Positions 16,717 to 27,600 of a DNA stretch of 64,000 bases are shown here, one piece after another. Below the pieces are notes generated by a model. The model worked only from the letters and a program-made list of their open reading frames with translations, was not told the DNA's origin and ran no database searches. Positions within the stretch are counted from its first letter, which is position 1. Every line of letters begins with the position of its first letter. Source of the DNA: Niabella sp. (GTDB taxonomy: Bacteria; Bacteroidota; Bacteroidia; Chitinophagales; Chitinophagaceae); NCBI GenBank assembly GCA_027493055.1, contig JAPUDO010000102.1, positions 62,001-126,000 on the forward strand, given 5' to 3'. Made by a program: the position numbers and the translations under genes.

Positions 16717-16741
16717 AAAACCCGCGCCAAGCGCGGGTTTT
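16717..16741. terminator. bidirectional intrinsic terminator (GH51 / rho)
   Basis: A perfect 11-bp stem AAAACCCGCGC / GCGCGGGTTTT with the loop CAA. T or A tracts flank both sides, so it can stop transcription of both convergent genes. Confidence 0.85.
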
Positions 16742-16772
16742 ATCATATCTGTAAATCTGTAAAAGATGTTTA

Positions 16773-18440
16773 TCAGGAGTTCATACTTGCTAAAAACTCT
16801 TCGTTGCTTTTGGTTCCTTTCATCCGTTTCAGCAACTCGGTCATTGCCTCCTCCGTTTTCATATCTGCAAGGTACACACGCAGCAGGTTCATTCTTTGCA
16901 ATACCTCCCTGTCCAGTAAAAGATCATCACGGCGGGTAGAAGAGGCTGTAAGGTCAATAGCCGGGTAAATACGCTTATTAGAAAGCCTTCTGTCCAGCTG
17001 TAATTCCATATTACCGGTACCTTTAAATTCTTCAAAGATCACCTCGTCCATTTTACTGCCGGTATCAATTAATGCCGTAGCCAGGATGGTAAGCGATCCG
17101 CCGTTCTCAATTTTACGTGCAGCTCCAAAAAACTGCTTGGGTTTTTGCATGGCATTGGCTTCCACACCACCACTCAATACCTTGCCTGATGCAGGAGATA
17201 CGGTGTTATGAGCGCGCGCCAGACGGGTAATAGAATCTAAAAGGATCACTACATCATGTCCGCACTCAACCAGCCTTTTCGCTTTTTGCAGGGCCACAGT
17301 AGATACTTTTACGTGCTTTTCTGCAGGCTCGTCAAAAGTAGAAGCAATAACTTCTGCTTTTACACTGCGTTCCATATCAGTAACCTCTTCCGGCCTTTCA
17401 TCTACCAATACTACCATCAGGTAACATTCCGGATGATTTTCAGCGATGGCGTTTGCCACAGCTTTCAGCAACATGGTTTTACCGGTTTTAGGCTGAGCCA
17501 CAATCAGGCCACGCTGCCCTTTACCAATAGGTGTGAAAAGATCTATAATACGGGTAGAAAGATCAGATGGCCTGGTAAACAGGTTTAGCTTTTCGTAGGG
17601 GAATAATGGGGTAAGATAATCGAAAGGCACGCGGTCGCGCACTTCTTCCGGACTTTTTCCGTTTATGGTATCCACTTTCAGCAAGGCAAAATATTTTTCG
17701 CCTTCACGCGGAGGCCTAACCGCTCCATGCACGGTATCGCCGGTCTTTAAGCCAAATAATTTTATCTGGGAAGGTGAAACATACACATCATCGGGGCTGG
17801 ACAGGTAATTATAATCAGATGATCTTAAAAAGCCATAACCGTCAGGCATCATTTCCAGAACGCCTTCGCTTAAAATAATACCGTCAAACTCTACGTTAAA
17901 AGCAGTGTCTTTTTCTTTTTTAGGGATAAAGGTTTTAACAACGGGCTCTTCAATTACTGCTGGTATAGGATTGGCGTACTTTTCTGTAGCTTTTAAGGCC
18001 TGTTCTATAAAAGAAACAGTAGCCGGATCCATGCTAAAATCTTTATCCTCGCCCGGATCGCTTGTCTCCTCTTCGGTTTTTTTGTCTTCTACAACAGGTG
18101 TTGGCTCCTGCTCTTTTTTAGCCGGGGCTTTTTTCTTTTTAGCCGGGGCCTTCGCTTTTTTAGCCGGGGCTTTAATTTTCTTACTGTCTTCTTCTGAAAT
18201 CCCGTCATCTTCTACAAAAGCTTCTTCCGTTCCTATAGAAGTAGTGGCTTTTACAATACGCTTTCTTTTAGGTTTTGTTTCGGTTGCAGCACTTTTAGAT
18301 CCGGCAATGGCCTGGTTATCTAAAATTTGGTAAACAAGGGTCTGTTTGTCCAGCTTTTTAGCATTTGGAATGTTCAACTGCTCGGCAATATCCAACAGTT
18401 CCGGAACGAGCATTTCGTTCAATTGTAAAATATCATACAT
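16773..18440 (-). CDS. rho: transcription termination factor Rho
   Basis: A 555-residue Rho, the hexameric RNA helicase that terminates transcription. Order of parts: Rho N-terminal helical domain (~1-45, [18 protein letters not shown]), a low-complexity insert rich in Lys/Ala/Pro (three APAKK-type repeats, ~90-120) and acidic residues, a cold-shock-like RNA-binding domain ([17 protein letters not shown], ~190), and the ATPase with Walker A QPKTGKT, Walker [16 protein letters not shown] and the Q/R-loop regions. The insert explains the length above the ~420 residues of E. coli Rho and is usual in Bacteroidota. Its upstream gap is long (514 bases), so a regulated leader is possible. Confidence 0.97.
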   Translation of the reverse strand: MYDILQLNEMLVPELLDIAEQLNIPNAKKLDKQTLVYQILDNQAIAGSKSAATETKPKRKRIVKATTSIGTEEAFVEDDGISEEDSKKIKAPAKKAKAPAKKKKAPAKKEQEPTPVVEDKKTEEETSDPGEDKDFSMDPATVSFIEQALKATEKYANPIPAVIEEPVVKTFIPKKEKDTAFNVEFDGIILSEGVLEMMPDGYGFLRSSDYNYLSSPDDVYVSPSQIKLFGLKTGDTVHGAVRPPREGEKYFALLKVDTINGKSPEEVRDRVPFDYLTPLFPYEKLNLFTRPSDLSTRIIDLFTPIGKGQRGLIVAQPKTGKTMLLKAVANAIAENHPECYLMVVLVDERPEEVTDMERSVKAEVIASTFDEPAEKHVKVSTVALQKAKRLVECGHDVVILLDSITRLARAHNTVSPASGKVLSGGVEANAMQKPKQFFGAARKIENGGSLTILATALIDTGSKMDEVIFEEFKGTGNMELQLDRRLSNKRIYPAIDLTASSTRRDDLLLDREVLQRMNLLRVYLADMKTEEAMTELLKRMKGTKSNEEFLASMNS

Positions 18441-18954
18441 AAGGGTAAACTTACATTAATCAAATACCGGCTTTAGCATGGTGATTAATAAAAAATAATA
18501 GAAAATTGTTTTTGGATGATTTTTTATTGAAATGAAAATCAATAATTAGCAGAGATGATCACAAGCCTTAGGGTCATTTCTTCTGCGAAAATAGCATGTT
18601 TTTATTCAAAATCAAAAAAATCATTATTTGTTTGCAAAATTTAAGAAAATTATCAGTTTTAGGCAGTCACTAATTTTTTTTACTGAATAATTTAAGCTGA
18701 GTAGGACACACAAGACCACTTCTTGCCCGGTCTCCTGGCACGGTCATACCCGTTACTTGATTATTTTGGAAGCTCTCTTTTCATGAGTAACTTTAATGCA
18801 AATTAAGTGACATTAACGTATAGGCCGGAAAGGCCTAGCGTGAGCGGGAGATTCACGAAGAAAATAAAAACTTATGTGTACGCCCAGAAAACGTACATCG
18901 TACTTCTTATATCGTACCTATTAATATTTATCTTTGCCGCCCAAATAAAGAGCC
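18441..18954. other. 514-base rho-asnS gap with hairpins; no gene recognised
   Basis: This is the divergent gap between rho and asnS. The rho-proximal 250 bases are AT-rich and unremarkable. The asnS-proximal part holds a hairpin TAGGCC-GGAAA-GGCCTA (18821-18837), extended by ACG/CGT (18816-18841) and enclosed by GTGA/TCAC (18807-18856). A second stem TGTACG/CGTACA lies at 18877-18897, and ATCGTAC occurs twice (about 18898 and 18913). It does not match tRNA, SRP RNA, RNase P or tmRNA signatures known to me. It could be a dispersed repeat or a small RNA. Confidence 0.35.
18929..18936 (+). promoter_or_regulatory. -7 promoter box for asnS
   Basis: TATCTTTG, a perfect TAnnTTTG match ending 18 bases before the asnS ATG. 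If used, the hairpins at 18807-18897 lie upstream of the asnS transcript rather than in its leader. Confidence 0.6.
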
Positions 18955-20406
18955 ATGTTTAATAAGAGGATCAAAATAAAAGAGCTTTTAGCGCAGGATC
19001 CCGATAGCTATCGGGAGGCACAGGAAGTAACCGTAATGGGATGGGTGCGTACTTTCAGGAACAACCAGTTTATTGCATTGAACGATGGAAGCACCAATAC
19101 CAACCTGCAGGTTGTGGCAGAACTGGGCCGGTTTGATGAAGCGCTTTTAAAAAGAATCACAACATCTGCTTCTTTAAAAGTTACAGGAACAGTAGTTCCT
19201 TCGCTTGGAAAAGGGCAGAAAATGGAATTAAAGGCCAATTTTATTGAAATTTTGGGCGATAGCGATGCGGAAAAATACCCATTGCAGCCTAAAAAACACT
19301 CGCTTGAATTTTTAAGAGAAAAGGCTCATTTGCGTTTTCGCACTAATACATTTGCAGCAGTGTTCCGTACCCGGCACGCTTTGGCGTTTGCTATACATAA
19401 ATTTTTCAATGACAAAGGGTTTGTATATCTGCATACACCTATTATCACAGCCAGCGATGCAGAAGGCGCGGGTGAAATGTTCCGTGTTACCACTTTACCT
19501 TTTGATGAAACGCCCCGCAATGAAGATGGTTCTGTTAACTTCAAAGAAGATTTTTTTGGAAAATCGACTAATTTAACGGTAAGTGGCCAGTTAGAAGGAG
19601 AGTTAGGAGCAACTGCATTTGGTGAGATCTATACATTTGGTCCTACTTTTAGGGCAGAGAATAGCAACACTGCCCGGCACCTGGCCGAGTTTTGGATGAT
19701 AGAGCCGGAAATGGCTTTTTATGACCTGGAAGATAACGCGAACCTTGCTGAGGAGTTCATCAAATACATCATCAGGTATGTATTGGAAAACAACAGGGAA
19801 GACCTGGACTTCCTGGCGAACCGCCTGGCAGAAGAAGAAAAACAGTTGCCCCAGGATAAGCGCAGCGAAATGGGCCTGATAGAAAAACTGGAATTTGTAA
19901 TTAACAACGATTTTCAAAGGCTGACCTATACTGAAGCGATTGATATTTTGGCTAACAGCAATCATAATAAGAAAAAGAAATTCCAATATCCGGTTACCGG
20001 CTGGGGAATGGACCTGCAAAGTGAGCATGAGCGTTACCTCGTGGAAAAACATTTTAAAAAGCCGGTGATATTAACGGACTATCCCGCAGGAATCAAATCT
20101 TTTTATATGCGGTTAAATGAAGATGGGAAAACCGTTGCTGCTATGGATATTCTTGCACCAGGCATTGGGGAAATTGTGGGCGGCTCCCAGCGGGAGGAAA
20201 GATTAGATGTATTGCTTGAAAAGATGAAGGCCATGAATATTCCCGAAGAAGAGATGTGGTGGTACTTAGATACCCGCCGTTTTGGAACGGTGCCACATGC
20301 GGGCTTTGGCTTAGGCTTTGAAAGGATGATACTGTTTGTAACAGGCATGAGCAATATCCGCGATGTAATTGCTTTTCCCCGTACACCCAAGAGTGCGGAG
20401 TTTTAG
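18955..20406 (+). CDS. asnS: asparaginyl-tRNA synthetase
   Basis: A 483-residue class IIb synthetase charging tRNA-Asn. The N-terminal OB-fold anticodon-binding domain ([20 protein letters not shown], ~28-47) is followed by the catalytic domain with motif 2 [20 protein letters not shown] (~residues 229-248) and motif 3 [15 protein letters not shown] near the C-terminus. Ser and Asn in the binding region fit AsnRS rather than AspRS. Length is about 15-20 residues above E. coli AsnRS. Codons 16-21 are made from an 18-bp perfect palindrome, described separately. The gene appears monocistronic. Confidence 0.96.
   Translation: MFNKRIKIKELLAQDPDSYREAQEVTVMGWVRTFRNNQFIALNDGSTNTNLQVVAELGRFDEALLKRITTSASLKVTGTVVPSLGKGQKMELKANFIEILGDSDAEKYPLQPKKHSLEFLREKAHLRFRTNTFAAVFRTRHALAFAIHKFFNDKGFVYLHTPIITASDAEGAGEMFRVTTLPFDETPRNEDGSVNFKEDFFGKSTNLTVSGQLEGELGATAFGEIYTFGPTFRAENSNTARHLAEFWMIEPEMAFYDLEDNANLAEEFIKYIIRYVLENNREDLDFLANRLAEEEKQLPQDKRSEMGLIEKLEFVINNDFQRLTYTEAIDILANSNHNKKKKFQYPVTGWGMDLQSEHERYLVEKHFKKPVILTDYPAGIKSFYMRLNEDGKTVAAMDILAPGIGEIVGGSQREERLDVLLEKMKAMNIPEEEMWWYLDTRRFGTVPHAGFGLGFERMILFVTGMSNIRDVIAFPRTPKSAEF
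18999..19016. repeat. 18-bp palindrome TCCCGATAGCTATCGGGA inside asnS
   Basis: A perfect palindrome embedded in the 5' coding part of asnS (encoding PDSYRE). A related sequence, CCCGATA...TATCGGG, forms the terminator stem at 37682-37715. I recall this palindrome class as over-represented in several Bacteroidota genomes, but could not count it here. Confidence 0.5.
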
Positions 20407-20682
20407 TGGTAGCGGATGGTCCATAGCCTATAGACCATGGTTGAGCTTCCTGTATAAATCAGATAATAAAATAGCACCGTAGAGGAACCTCAATGTAACC
20501 CTGAAACTTGTTGTATAGTCCGTACATGCTTTATACTAAAGACAGCCTTACGTTGAGATTTCTTCGCTCCCGCTACGAAATGACGATAAAGAAACGCTGA
20601 AAAGGAGCTTAATGACGCTGTTATGTACAGGTTGTTTTTTGTTCTTTAGAACATCCATAGACATTCACTATGAACCATGGTC
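20407..20682. repeat. asnS-DUF2490 gap with repeat-like palindromes
   Basis: Three elements are visible. At 20416-20438 there is a near-perfect 23-bp palindrome, ATGGTCCATAG-C-CTATAGACCAT, with one mismatched pair. At 20651-20682 a related sequence again combines CCATAG, CTATG and ACCATGGTCC, and it overlaps the 3' end of the next gene. Around 20551-20585, GAGATTTCTTCGCTCCCGC followed by TACGAAATGACG resembles a type of dispersed intergenic repeat common in bacterial genomes. No open frame of interest was found. Confidence 0.4.
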
Positions 20683-21405
20683 CCTCTTGTACTTCCTTGT
20701 TTCAAAGTTACTGTTGATCCATAGCACAACCGTATGGTATTGTTTGTTCAGATTGCCGCTGACAGGTGGTACGTAGCGGTGCATATAACCCAATTGGTAA
20801 GTATGATTTCCTTTGGCAACGCCAAAAAATAAACTGGCCCGGTTTTGATCAAGGTTGTTGCCGGTAACGTTCTTTCCAAAATTGAGCAGGATCTCATCGT
20901 TTAACGAAATAAACTTCCGGGCATCCCCGAAAATATTCATGTTCACATTTTTCCTGATGTTAAATAAATAACGTACCCGGTGGTTAAAGGTGTAACCATC
21001 CGTAACATCGCCGTTTAAAAGCTTTTGCCTGAACCGGGCATCATAGCGGATGCGGTTTTGAACCGTCCACCCTTTATCCATAGGCATGGTCAGCATCAGC
21101 TGTGCCCATGGCCTGTGCTCTTTTCTGGTTAAGCTGGTGGAGTTGGGAGTGGTAAGGAACAGCCAGGCGTAACCACCGGTAAATGTTGCATTTTTTAAAG
21201 GAGTATAAGAAATGCCATGGCGGGCAATAAAGAAACTTTCAGTATCAAAATGCACATCATTCCAAATAGCAACTTTGGGCGTTACTTTAACCGAAGTCAT
21301 ATAACCAAGCCAGGCCTGGCCGTAATGCTTGTTTTGTTTTTGGGCGTTAGCAAAGATGGTGAAGAGAAATGTGCTTATAAAAAGAAGCGTTTTTAGAGCT
21401 TTCAT
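20668..21405 (-). CDS. DUF2490-like exported protein, probable outer-membrane beta-barrel
   Basis: A 245-residue protein with a clear signal peptide (LLFISTFLFTIFANAQ, cleavage ~residue 21). The rest is alternating aromatic/polar strands with many Arg and Tyr residues (for example WTVQNRIRYDARFRQ, NHRVRYLFNIRKNV, YQLGYMHRYVPP), as in DUF2490 proteins, predicted beta-barrels of unknown function. There is no catalytic motif. It stands alone between asnS (+) and the hydrolase gene; the extreme C-terminus (KRDHGS) is encoded within a repeat-like sequence, so the final residues may be poorly conserved. Confidence 0.65.
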   Translation of the reverse strand: MKALKTLLFISTFLFTIFANAQKQNKHYGQAWLGYMTSVKVTPKVAIWNDVHFDTESFFIARHGISYTPLKNATFTGGYAWLFLTTPNSTSLTRKEHRPWAQLMLTMPMDKGWTVQNRIRYDARFRQKLLNGDVTDGYTFNHRVRYLFNIRKNVNMNIFGDARKFISLNDEILLNFGKNVTGNNLDQNRASLFFGVAKGNHTYQLGYMHRYVPPVSGNLNKQYHTVVLWINSNFETRKYKRDHGS

Positions 21406-21555
21406 CAGAGCGGTATGAAAATGAGAAAATGCTAATTTACGGCTGATATATATAACGCTTACTGATGTTGGTCATGCCCGGCAATGATTTATACTATGCA
21501 ACAGGATAAACGGGTATAGCCAGATGTGTGTAAATAGTCATGCCGGTAAAGGTAT

Positions 21556-22443
21556 TTACTTCAATTTCTCTTTAAAAAAATCAACCGTTCTTTGCCAGGC
21601 CAGCTCTGCTGCGGGTTTATCGTAGCGGGGTGTAGTATCGTTATGAAAACCATGATTTACTTTTGGATACATGTACATCGTATATTCTTTATTATTTTCT
21701 ATCAGCGCTTTTTCATAAGCCGGCCAGCCTTCATTTACCCGGGTATCTAATTCCGCATATTGTATAAGCAGTGGGGCTTTGATTTTTGGAACCTCTTCAA
21801 CAGGAGGTTGTCCGCCATAAAATGGCACAGCAGCATTCAGTGCAGGAATCCGGACAGCCATCATGTTGGCAATCCATCCGCCAAAACAAAAACCTACAAC
21901 CCCCACCCTGCCGTTGCAGTTCTTATTTTCTTTCAGATAGCTGTATCCGGCAATAAAATCTTCAAGCATTTCATCGCGCTGGCGCTTTGCCTGTAAGGTA
22001 CGGCCTTCATCATCAGTACCAGGATAGCCACCTAAAGGTGTTAAAGCATCCGGAGCCAAAGCTATAAACCCGGCCAGGGCCGCACGCCTTGCCACATCTT
22101 CAATATGTGGGTTCAATCCCCGGTTTTCATGTACTACAGCCACTCCGCCCAACCTGCCTTTTGCATTAGCAGGCATACAAAGCAAACCCTTAATAGTTCC
22201 GCCACCTTTGGTTGAATTGTAAGTAATGTATTCCGATTTGATGCGCGGATCGTTGGCTTTAATCTGCACACCGCCTTTATAATCGGGCATTAAGAAGCTC
22301 ATGAGTGACGTAACAGTGAAGCCTCCTACCGCATATACAGAAAGCTTCTGCACAAAATCCCGCCGGTTGATACGGTTATGCGCATAATCGTCATACAAAT
22401 CAAAAACGGCCTGTTTAATATCTTCTTTTTTAATATCAGCCAT
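21556..22443 (-). CDS. dienelactone hydrolase family protein with Tat-like signal
   Basis: A 295-residue alpha/beta hydrolase. The triad is visible: Cys in [14 protein letters not shown] (~residue 170; the GxCxGG elbow of dienelactone hydrolases), Asp in [13 protein letters not shown] (~230) and His in KVNHGFHND (~264). The N-terminus carries [19 protein letters not shown] after an unusually long ~25-residue leader, which fits a Tat signal and export of a folded enzyme. The substrate is unknown; the family cleaves lactones or esters. It is divergent from the heparinase-like gene, with 93 bases between them. Confidence 0.85.
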   Translation of the reverse strand: MADIKKEDIKQAVFDLYDDYAHNRINRRDFVQKLSVYAVGGFTVTSLMSFLMPDYKGGVQIKANDPRIKSEYITYNSTKGGGTIKGLLCMPANAKGRLGGVAVVHENRGLNPHIEDVARRAALAGFIALAPDALTPLGGYPGTDDEGRTLQAKRQRDEMLEDFIAGYSYLKENKNCNGRVGVVGFCFGGWIANMMAVRIPALNAAVPFYGGQPPVEEVPKIKAPLLIQYAELDTRVNEGWPAYEKALIENNKEYTMYMYPKVNHGFHNDTTPRYDKPAAELAWQRTVDFFKEKLK

Positions 22444-22536
22444 ACAATGCGTTTTAAAAGTTGAGCAAACGTTTGTTCTTTTAACAGCCGGAAGAATGTC
22501 GTTTATATTTAATAACTTTCTCCAAAAGTTTTTATT

Positions 22537-24474
22537 GTGAATATAGCTTGCTTTTTTAAAAGAACCGGGATACTGTTTTTTACCTTAATTTTTTTCAGCG
22601 TTAATGCAATAGCGCTTGTGCCCAGGAACCTGTTGCAAAAACAGGGCGATGCGCTTTTTGTAGAAAGTGTATTATTGCCTAAAGAGCAGTGGATTCCTTA
22701 CCCGTCATACCAGGACAGGAATGGCTGGAACAAGTTTTTGGGGGATTACAAAACCGATATTATTAAAGCCGGCGAAAAGGTCCTGTCGTATCAATGGCAG
22801 GTAGTAACCGCAATGGATTACCTCGAATTTTCCAGGAGCGGCTCGCGTGTTATAATGGAAGAGCCTTATAACAGGAATCTCAATGCTGTGTCAGCCCTCT
22901 TTCTGGCAGAAATGGCCGAAGGCAAAGGCCGGTTTATGGACCAGCTTATTGATGGTATTTTTACTGCTTGTGAAATGACCACCTGGTCTTTGTCGGCACA
23001 TCTTTCCATACAATTGAAAAATAAAAATTTTCCCGATCATAATCAGCAGATCATTGACCTTGTTGCGGGGGATGTAGGCGCTACGTTTTCGTGGATCTAT
23101 TATTTCCTGAATAAAGAATTTGATAAGGCTGATCCGCTCATTGCCCAACGATTGAAGTATGAAATAGAAAGGCGCATATTGGAGCCTTATATGAGCGTGG
23201 ACCATTTTTGGTGGATGGGCTTTGAACTAAGTCCATCGCAGGTAGTAAACAACTGGAATGTATGGTGTAACAGCAATGTGCTGCAGGCCTTTGCCTTAAT
23301 GGAAGATGATAAAAATAAACTGGCCAAAGCGGTGTATAAAACCATGCGCTCTGTTGACCAGTTCATTAATTACAATAAAGATGACGGCGCCTGTGAAGAG
23401 GGCCCCTCTTACTGGGGACACGCTGCAGGTAAGCTGTACGATTACCTGCAGATATTATATGATATAACCGGGGGAAGGATCTCTCTATTTAAAGAGCCCA
23501 TTGTTAAAAATATGGGTGAGTATATTTCGCGCAGCTATGTAGGAAACGGATGGGTGGTAAACTTTGCCGATGCTTCTGCGAAAGGTGGTGGCGATGCGCC
23601 GCTGATATACCGCTTTGGAAAAGCCGTGAACAGTAAAGAAATGGAAGCTTTTGCTTCGTATTTAGTAAAACAAAGGAACGATGATTTGAAGATAAGAGGC
23701 GACCGGGATATGTTCAGAACGCTGCAGAGTATTGCCTATAATAAAGAGATAGCAAATGTACAGCCGGCATTGCCTTTGGTGCCCTATACCTGGTATGACC
23801 AAACAGAGTTTTGCTATATGAAAAACAAAAATTACTTTTTTGCTGCCAAAGGAGGATTTAATAATGAAAGCCACAACCATAACGATGTGGGCACTTTTTC
23901 TTTATATGTTGATACCATCCCGTTTTTTGTAGATGCCGGAGTGGGCACCTATACCCGGCAAACTTTCAGCAATGAGCGGTATGCTATATGGACCATGCAA
24001 AGCAATTACCATAATTTGCCCATGATCAATGGAGAAGCTCAGCAGTTTGGGGCCATGTATAAATCCCACCATGTAAGCTTTGATAAAGCTAAAAGTCAAT
24101 TCAGCCTTGATATAAGTGGTGCATATAATAAGGATGCTGCAGTAAAAAGCTGGCAGCGTTCCTACACTTTATCAGCTAAAGCGCTGAAAATAGACGATGT
24201 ATTTGAGCTATCTGAAATAAAAGCGCCATCCAGCGTTAATTTTTTAACAGCTGTAAAGCCGGAAACAGGTAAGGAAGGTATTGTTCTTTTGCAAAAAGAT
24301 GGGAAACAGGTTACGCTTACTTATTCAAAACAGTTGTTTGATGTAGCCGTAGATACTGTTTTGCTGGAAGATAAAAGGCTTTCGAATGTGTGGGGCAAAG
24401 AGTTATACAGGCTCAGGCTGATTTGTAAAAATCCCACGTTAAAAGGGAAATATACTTTTACTATTATGAAATGA
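22537..24474 (+). CDS. heparinase II/III-like polysaccharide lyase, secreted
   Basis: A 645-residue secreted protein with a signal peptide ([15 protein letters not shown]). The first ~400 residues look like an (alpha/alpha) toroid ([21 protein letters not shown], then [20 protein letters not shown]), and the rest is a heparinase II/III-type beta-sandwich beginning [21 protein letters not shown]. Asn/His in the NWN and SHNHND segments and Tyr in EGPSYW are catalytic candidates by analogy. Such enzymes cut uronic-acid glycosidic bonds by beta-elimination, leaving a 4,5-unsaturated end, which is the substrate of the GH88 enzyme in the same locus. The start is a GTG; no ATG precedes the signal peptide. 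The exact PL family was not assigned. Confidence 0.78.
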   Translation: MNIACFFKRTGILFFTLIFFSVNAIALVPRNLLQKQGDALFVESVLLPKEQWIPYPSYQDRNGWNKFLGDYKTDIIKAGEKVLSYQWQVVTAMDYLEFSRSGSRVIMEEPYNRNLNAVSALFLAEMAEGKGRFMDQLIDGIFTACEMTTWSLSAHLSIQLKNKNFPDHNQQIIDLVAGDVGATFSWIYYFLNKEFDKADPLIAQRLKYEIERRILEPYMSVDHFWWMGFELSPSQVVNNWNVWCNSNVLQAFALMEDDKNKLAKAVYKTMRSVDQFINYNKDDGACEEGPSYWGHAAGKLYDYLQILYDITGGRISLFKEPIVKNMGEYISRSYVGNGWVVNFADASAKGGGDAPLIYRFGKAVNSKEMEAFASYLVKQRNDDLKIRGDRDMFRTLQSIAYNKEIANVQPALPLVPYTWYDQTEFCYMKNKNYFFAAKGGFNNESHNHNDVGTFSLYVDTIPFFVDAGVGTYTRQTFSNERYAIWTMQSNYHNLPMINGEAQQFGAMYKSHHVSFDKAKSQFSLDISGAYNKDAAVKSWQRSYTLSAKALKIDDVFELSEIKAPSSVNFLTAVKPETGKEGIVLLQKDGKQVTLTYSKQLFDVAVDTVLLEDKRLSNVWGKELYRLRLICKNPTLKGKYTFTIMK

Positions 24475-24565
24475 TTCGCATTTTAATGTGGTAAAGAAAT
24501 CTGATTTTCCTGTCGTAAATGTTATTAATGCACAAGGGTTTCTTGAATTATTGACAAATAATAAG

Positions 24566-24583
24566 TAGCGTTTATGAACGCTA
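24566..24583 (+). terminator. small hairpin after the lyase gene
   Basis: TAGCGTT-TATG-AACGCTA, a perfect 7-bp stem followed by an AT-rich stretch, about 90 bases after the lyase stop and before the convergent regulator. It is a weak terminator candidate. Confidence 0.35.
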
Positions 24584-24625
24584 TAATAATTAAGGGCGAA
24601 AAAACGCTGCAACTGTTCGTGATGA

Positions 24626-27600
24626 TTACCCTGACTCTATATTTGCCCCGTATTCGCTAGGGCTTACCCCGAAGTATTTTTTGAACTCCCTGCTGAAATA
24701 TTTCCTGTCATCATAGCCAACAGCAAAGGACACTTCATTAACGGTTAATCTTTTTTGGGCTAAGAGCTCTGCAGCTTTTTTAAATCGCTGCAGCTTGATA
24801 AATTCGTTAACAGACATATTGGTCAGTGCCCGTAGTTTTTTATAAAGAACAGGAGCGCTCATGGCCACTTTCCGTGAAAGCATATCAACTCCAAACCCGG
24901 GGTTGTCAATATGCTGATCAATAAGGAGAATAACTTTTTCCAGAAATGCTTTATCAAGATTATTTGAAGGAAGATCCTCTTCAGACGGAGACTTTTCCTC
25001 ACTGATAACAGAAAGGCTTGCCAGTTCTTTTAGCTGTTTTTGTTTAAGCCGTTCGCGCGCCGCTAAGAGGTTTTGTATGCTTAACTCTAAAACTTTTATG
25101 CTGAAGGGTTTGGTAAGATACAAATCAGCGCCCTGGCGCAACCCGGTTACCTGGTCTGTTTGAGCGCTTTTTGCTGTAAGCAGTATTACCGGAATATGGC
25201 AGGTTCTTTCATCCTGCCTTATTTTTTCGCAAAGAGCATAACCATCCATTTCTGGCATCATTATATCGCTGATCATAAGATCCGGGATTTCTGATGTGGC
25301 CGCGTCCCAGCCTGTTTGTCCGTTTTCGGCGGTGATGATATTATACAAAGGAGCAAGAGTTTCTTTGATCAGCTGTACCAGCTCGGCATTATCTTCTACA
25401 ATTAACAACGTGTATTTTTTTAAGCCGGCCAAAACATCTTTTCCCGGATCTTTTTCAGGGGTAACAAAAAACGAAACCAGCTCCGGCATTGGATGGCTGA
25501 CTGGTGCAGGTGTGAGTTTTGGTGCAGAAGTAAATTGCGCATTTTTTGGGAGGACTACTGTAAATATTGTTTTACCACGCTTACCATTTTGCGTGGGTGT
25601 GCTTTCAACAGAGATAGTGCCTTTATGTAGTTCAACAATATTTTTAGATAAAGCGAGGCCAATGCCATAGCCTGTGTTTTGTAATCCGTGATCCGCTACC
25701 TGGAAAAAATTAGTGAATAAATTTTTAATATATGCCGGGTTTATTCCAAGCCCGTTATCGGAAACCTTTATTATTACACTATTGCTGTTTTGGCATGATA
25801 TATATAAGTCTATCCGCCCTCCTTCCGGAGTGAATTTAAAAGCATTGGCCAGCAGATTAAAGAAAACCTTTTCTAGTTGCTGCTCATCAAAATTTACTTC
25901 TGCAATATCTTCATCATGCACCATAGACATGCTGATGTTTTTGGATAAAGACAGCTCCCTGAAGCTTTCATATATCTCCTGCAGAAAGGGAATGAGGTTT
26001 TGCCTGTGTGGATGTAATTGTAAATGGTTGGTTTCTGCCTTGCGAAAATCCATCAGCTCGCTCACCAGTCCCAGCAAGCGGTTGGTATTTGATTTTACCT
26101 GGGTAAGCTGCTGTTGCATAAAACTATTGTCGCGGGCATTGTTAAGAAGCCGCTCTACCGGAGTCATTATTAAAGTGAGATGCGTACGTATATCGTGTGA
26201 TACGTTGGTAAAGAAATTCAGTTTAGCCTGGTGCAGTTCCTCTTCTTTTTTTATCAGCACCCGCAAAAAGAAAAAGCGGGCAATAATAAATACAATAGCC
26301 GCTGCCATAAGCACATAAAGGCAATATGCCCACCACGTAAGCCAGAAAGGAGGGGCCACCTGTATCATAACAGAGATGGGTTTACTCCATAACCCGTCAT
26401 TATTGGCGCCTTTAACAAACATCCTGTAATCTCCAGGAGGAAGATTGGTATAGGTAACGGATCCTTCTGATGTTTCTTTCCAGCTTTTGTCAAAACCTTC
26501 CAGTTGGTATTCGTATTTGTTTTTTTCGCTTTTTATATAATTCAGCAAAGCAAACTCAATGGTAAAAGCATTCTGGTTATAGGCAAAGGTTAGTTTTGGG
26601 GCGGATGTAATATTTTCTTTTAAAATATTTGCTGTACCGTTAATTTTTACTTCCTTGTTATCCAGCTTTAAACCGGTAAAAACAAGGGGTGCGGTAAAGT
26701 TGTTTTTCTTTATTTCGGCAGGCAGGAAATAAGTAATGCCATTAAAGCCGCCAAAATAAAAAACCCCATCCCTCCCTTTATAAAAGGAATTATAATTAAA
26801 CTCATTCCCCGCAATGTCATCAGCTGTTGTATATAGCTGGTATCTTTTGCTGTTGGGAAAATAATGAACCAGTCCTTTGTTGCTGCTTAACCATAAAGAG
26901 CCATCGCTGTCGCTTATAATACCAAGAATGTTTAAAGACTGTAAAAAGGGATGCTTGTCGGGCAAGAGTTGCCTGCTCTTTTTATTGAATCGTAAAAGTC
27001 CGCTTCTATTAGTGCCCATCCATAATGTACCATGATCATCTTCTTGGAAACAGTTAATAGTGCAGGAGCTATCCAATTCTTCTAAATGATCTTCCTGCAG
27101 GAGGTATAAGCCCGGACTTGCAGCAATCCAGATATCATTATTGTTATCCCTGTATAAATATTTAGGAATTCCTCTTACAGAAAATTTTACGGATGGCAGA
27201 GCCGTTAAAGAAATGCCTGATTTTTTAAAAATGTGAAGTCCGGAGTTGGATGCTACCCATAAGCGCTGGTCCCGGTCTTCTGTTATTGAAGAAATTTCTG
27301 CTACATGAGAATTGCTTGTATTTATAGGATACCTTATAAACTTTGATGCACCGGAAACCAAAACATTCAGGCTTCCGCCATGGGTTCCCAGCCAGAGGTT
27401 ATCTTCTTTATCTAAATAAGCTTCTTTTATCAGGTTAGAGCCAAGAGAGGTGGAGTCCTTGGGATCGTGTTTATAAAAGCGGAATGCCCCGGTTATTTTA
27501 TTATAATAATTAAGGCCGCCCCCTTCTGTGGCGATCCAAACATTACCCTTTCTGTCTTCTTCAATGCTGCTCACCACATTATTGCTGATACTGTTGGTTT

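Noticed and set aside
18110-18180. near-identical tandem units in rho
   Set aside because: They encode the Ala/Pro/Lys-rich insert usual for Bacteroidota Rho, so they are not a separate repeat element.
18441-18954. tRNA, tmRNA, SRP RNA or RNase P gene in the rho-asnS gap
   Set aside because: The conserved sequences of these RNAs (T-loop, GGAAG SRP tetraloop context, P RNA core) were not found.
25713-26318. 201-codon plus-strand frame
   Set aside because: It is antisense to the kinase part of the HTCS gene, where the H-box and ATPase motifs are unmistakable.
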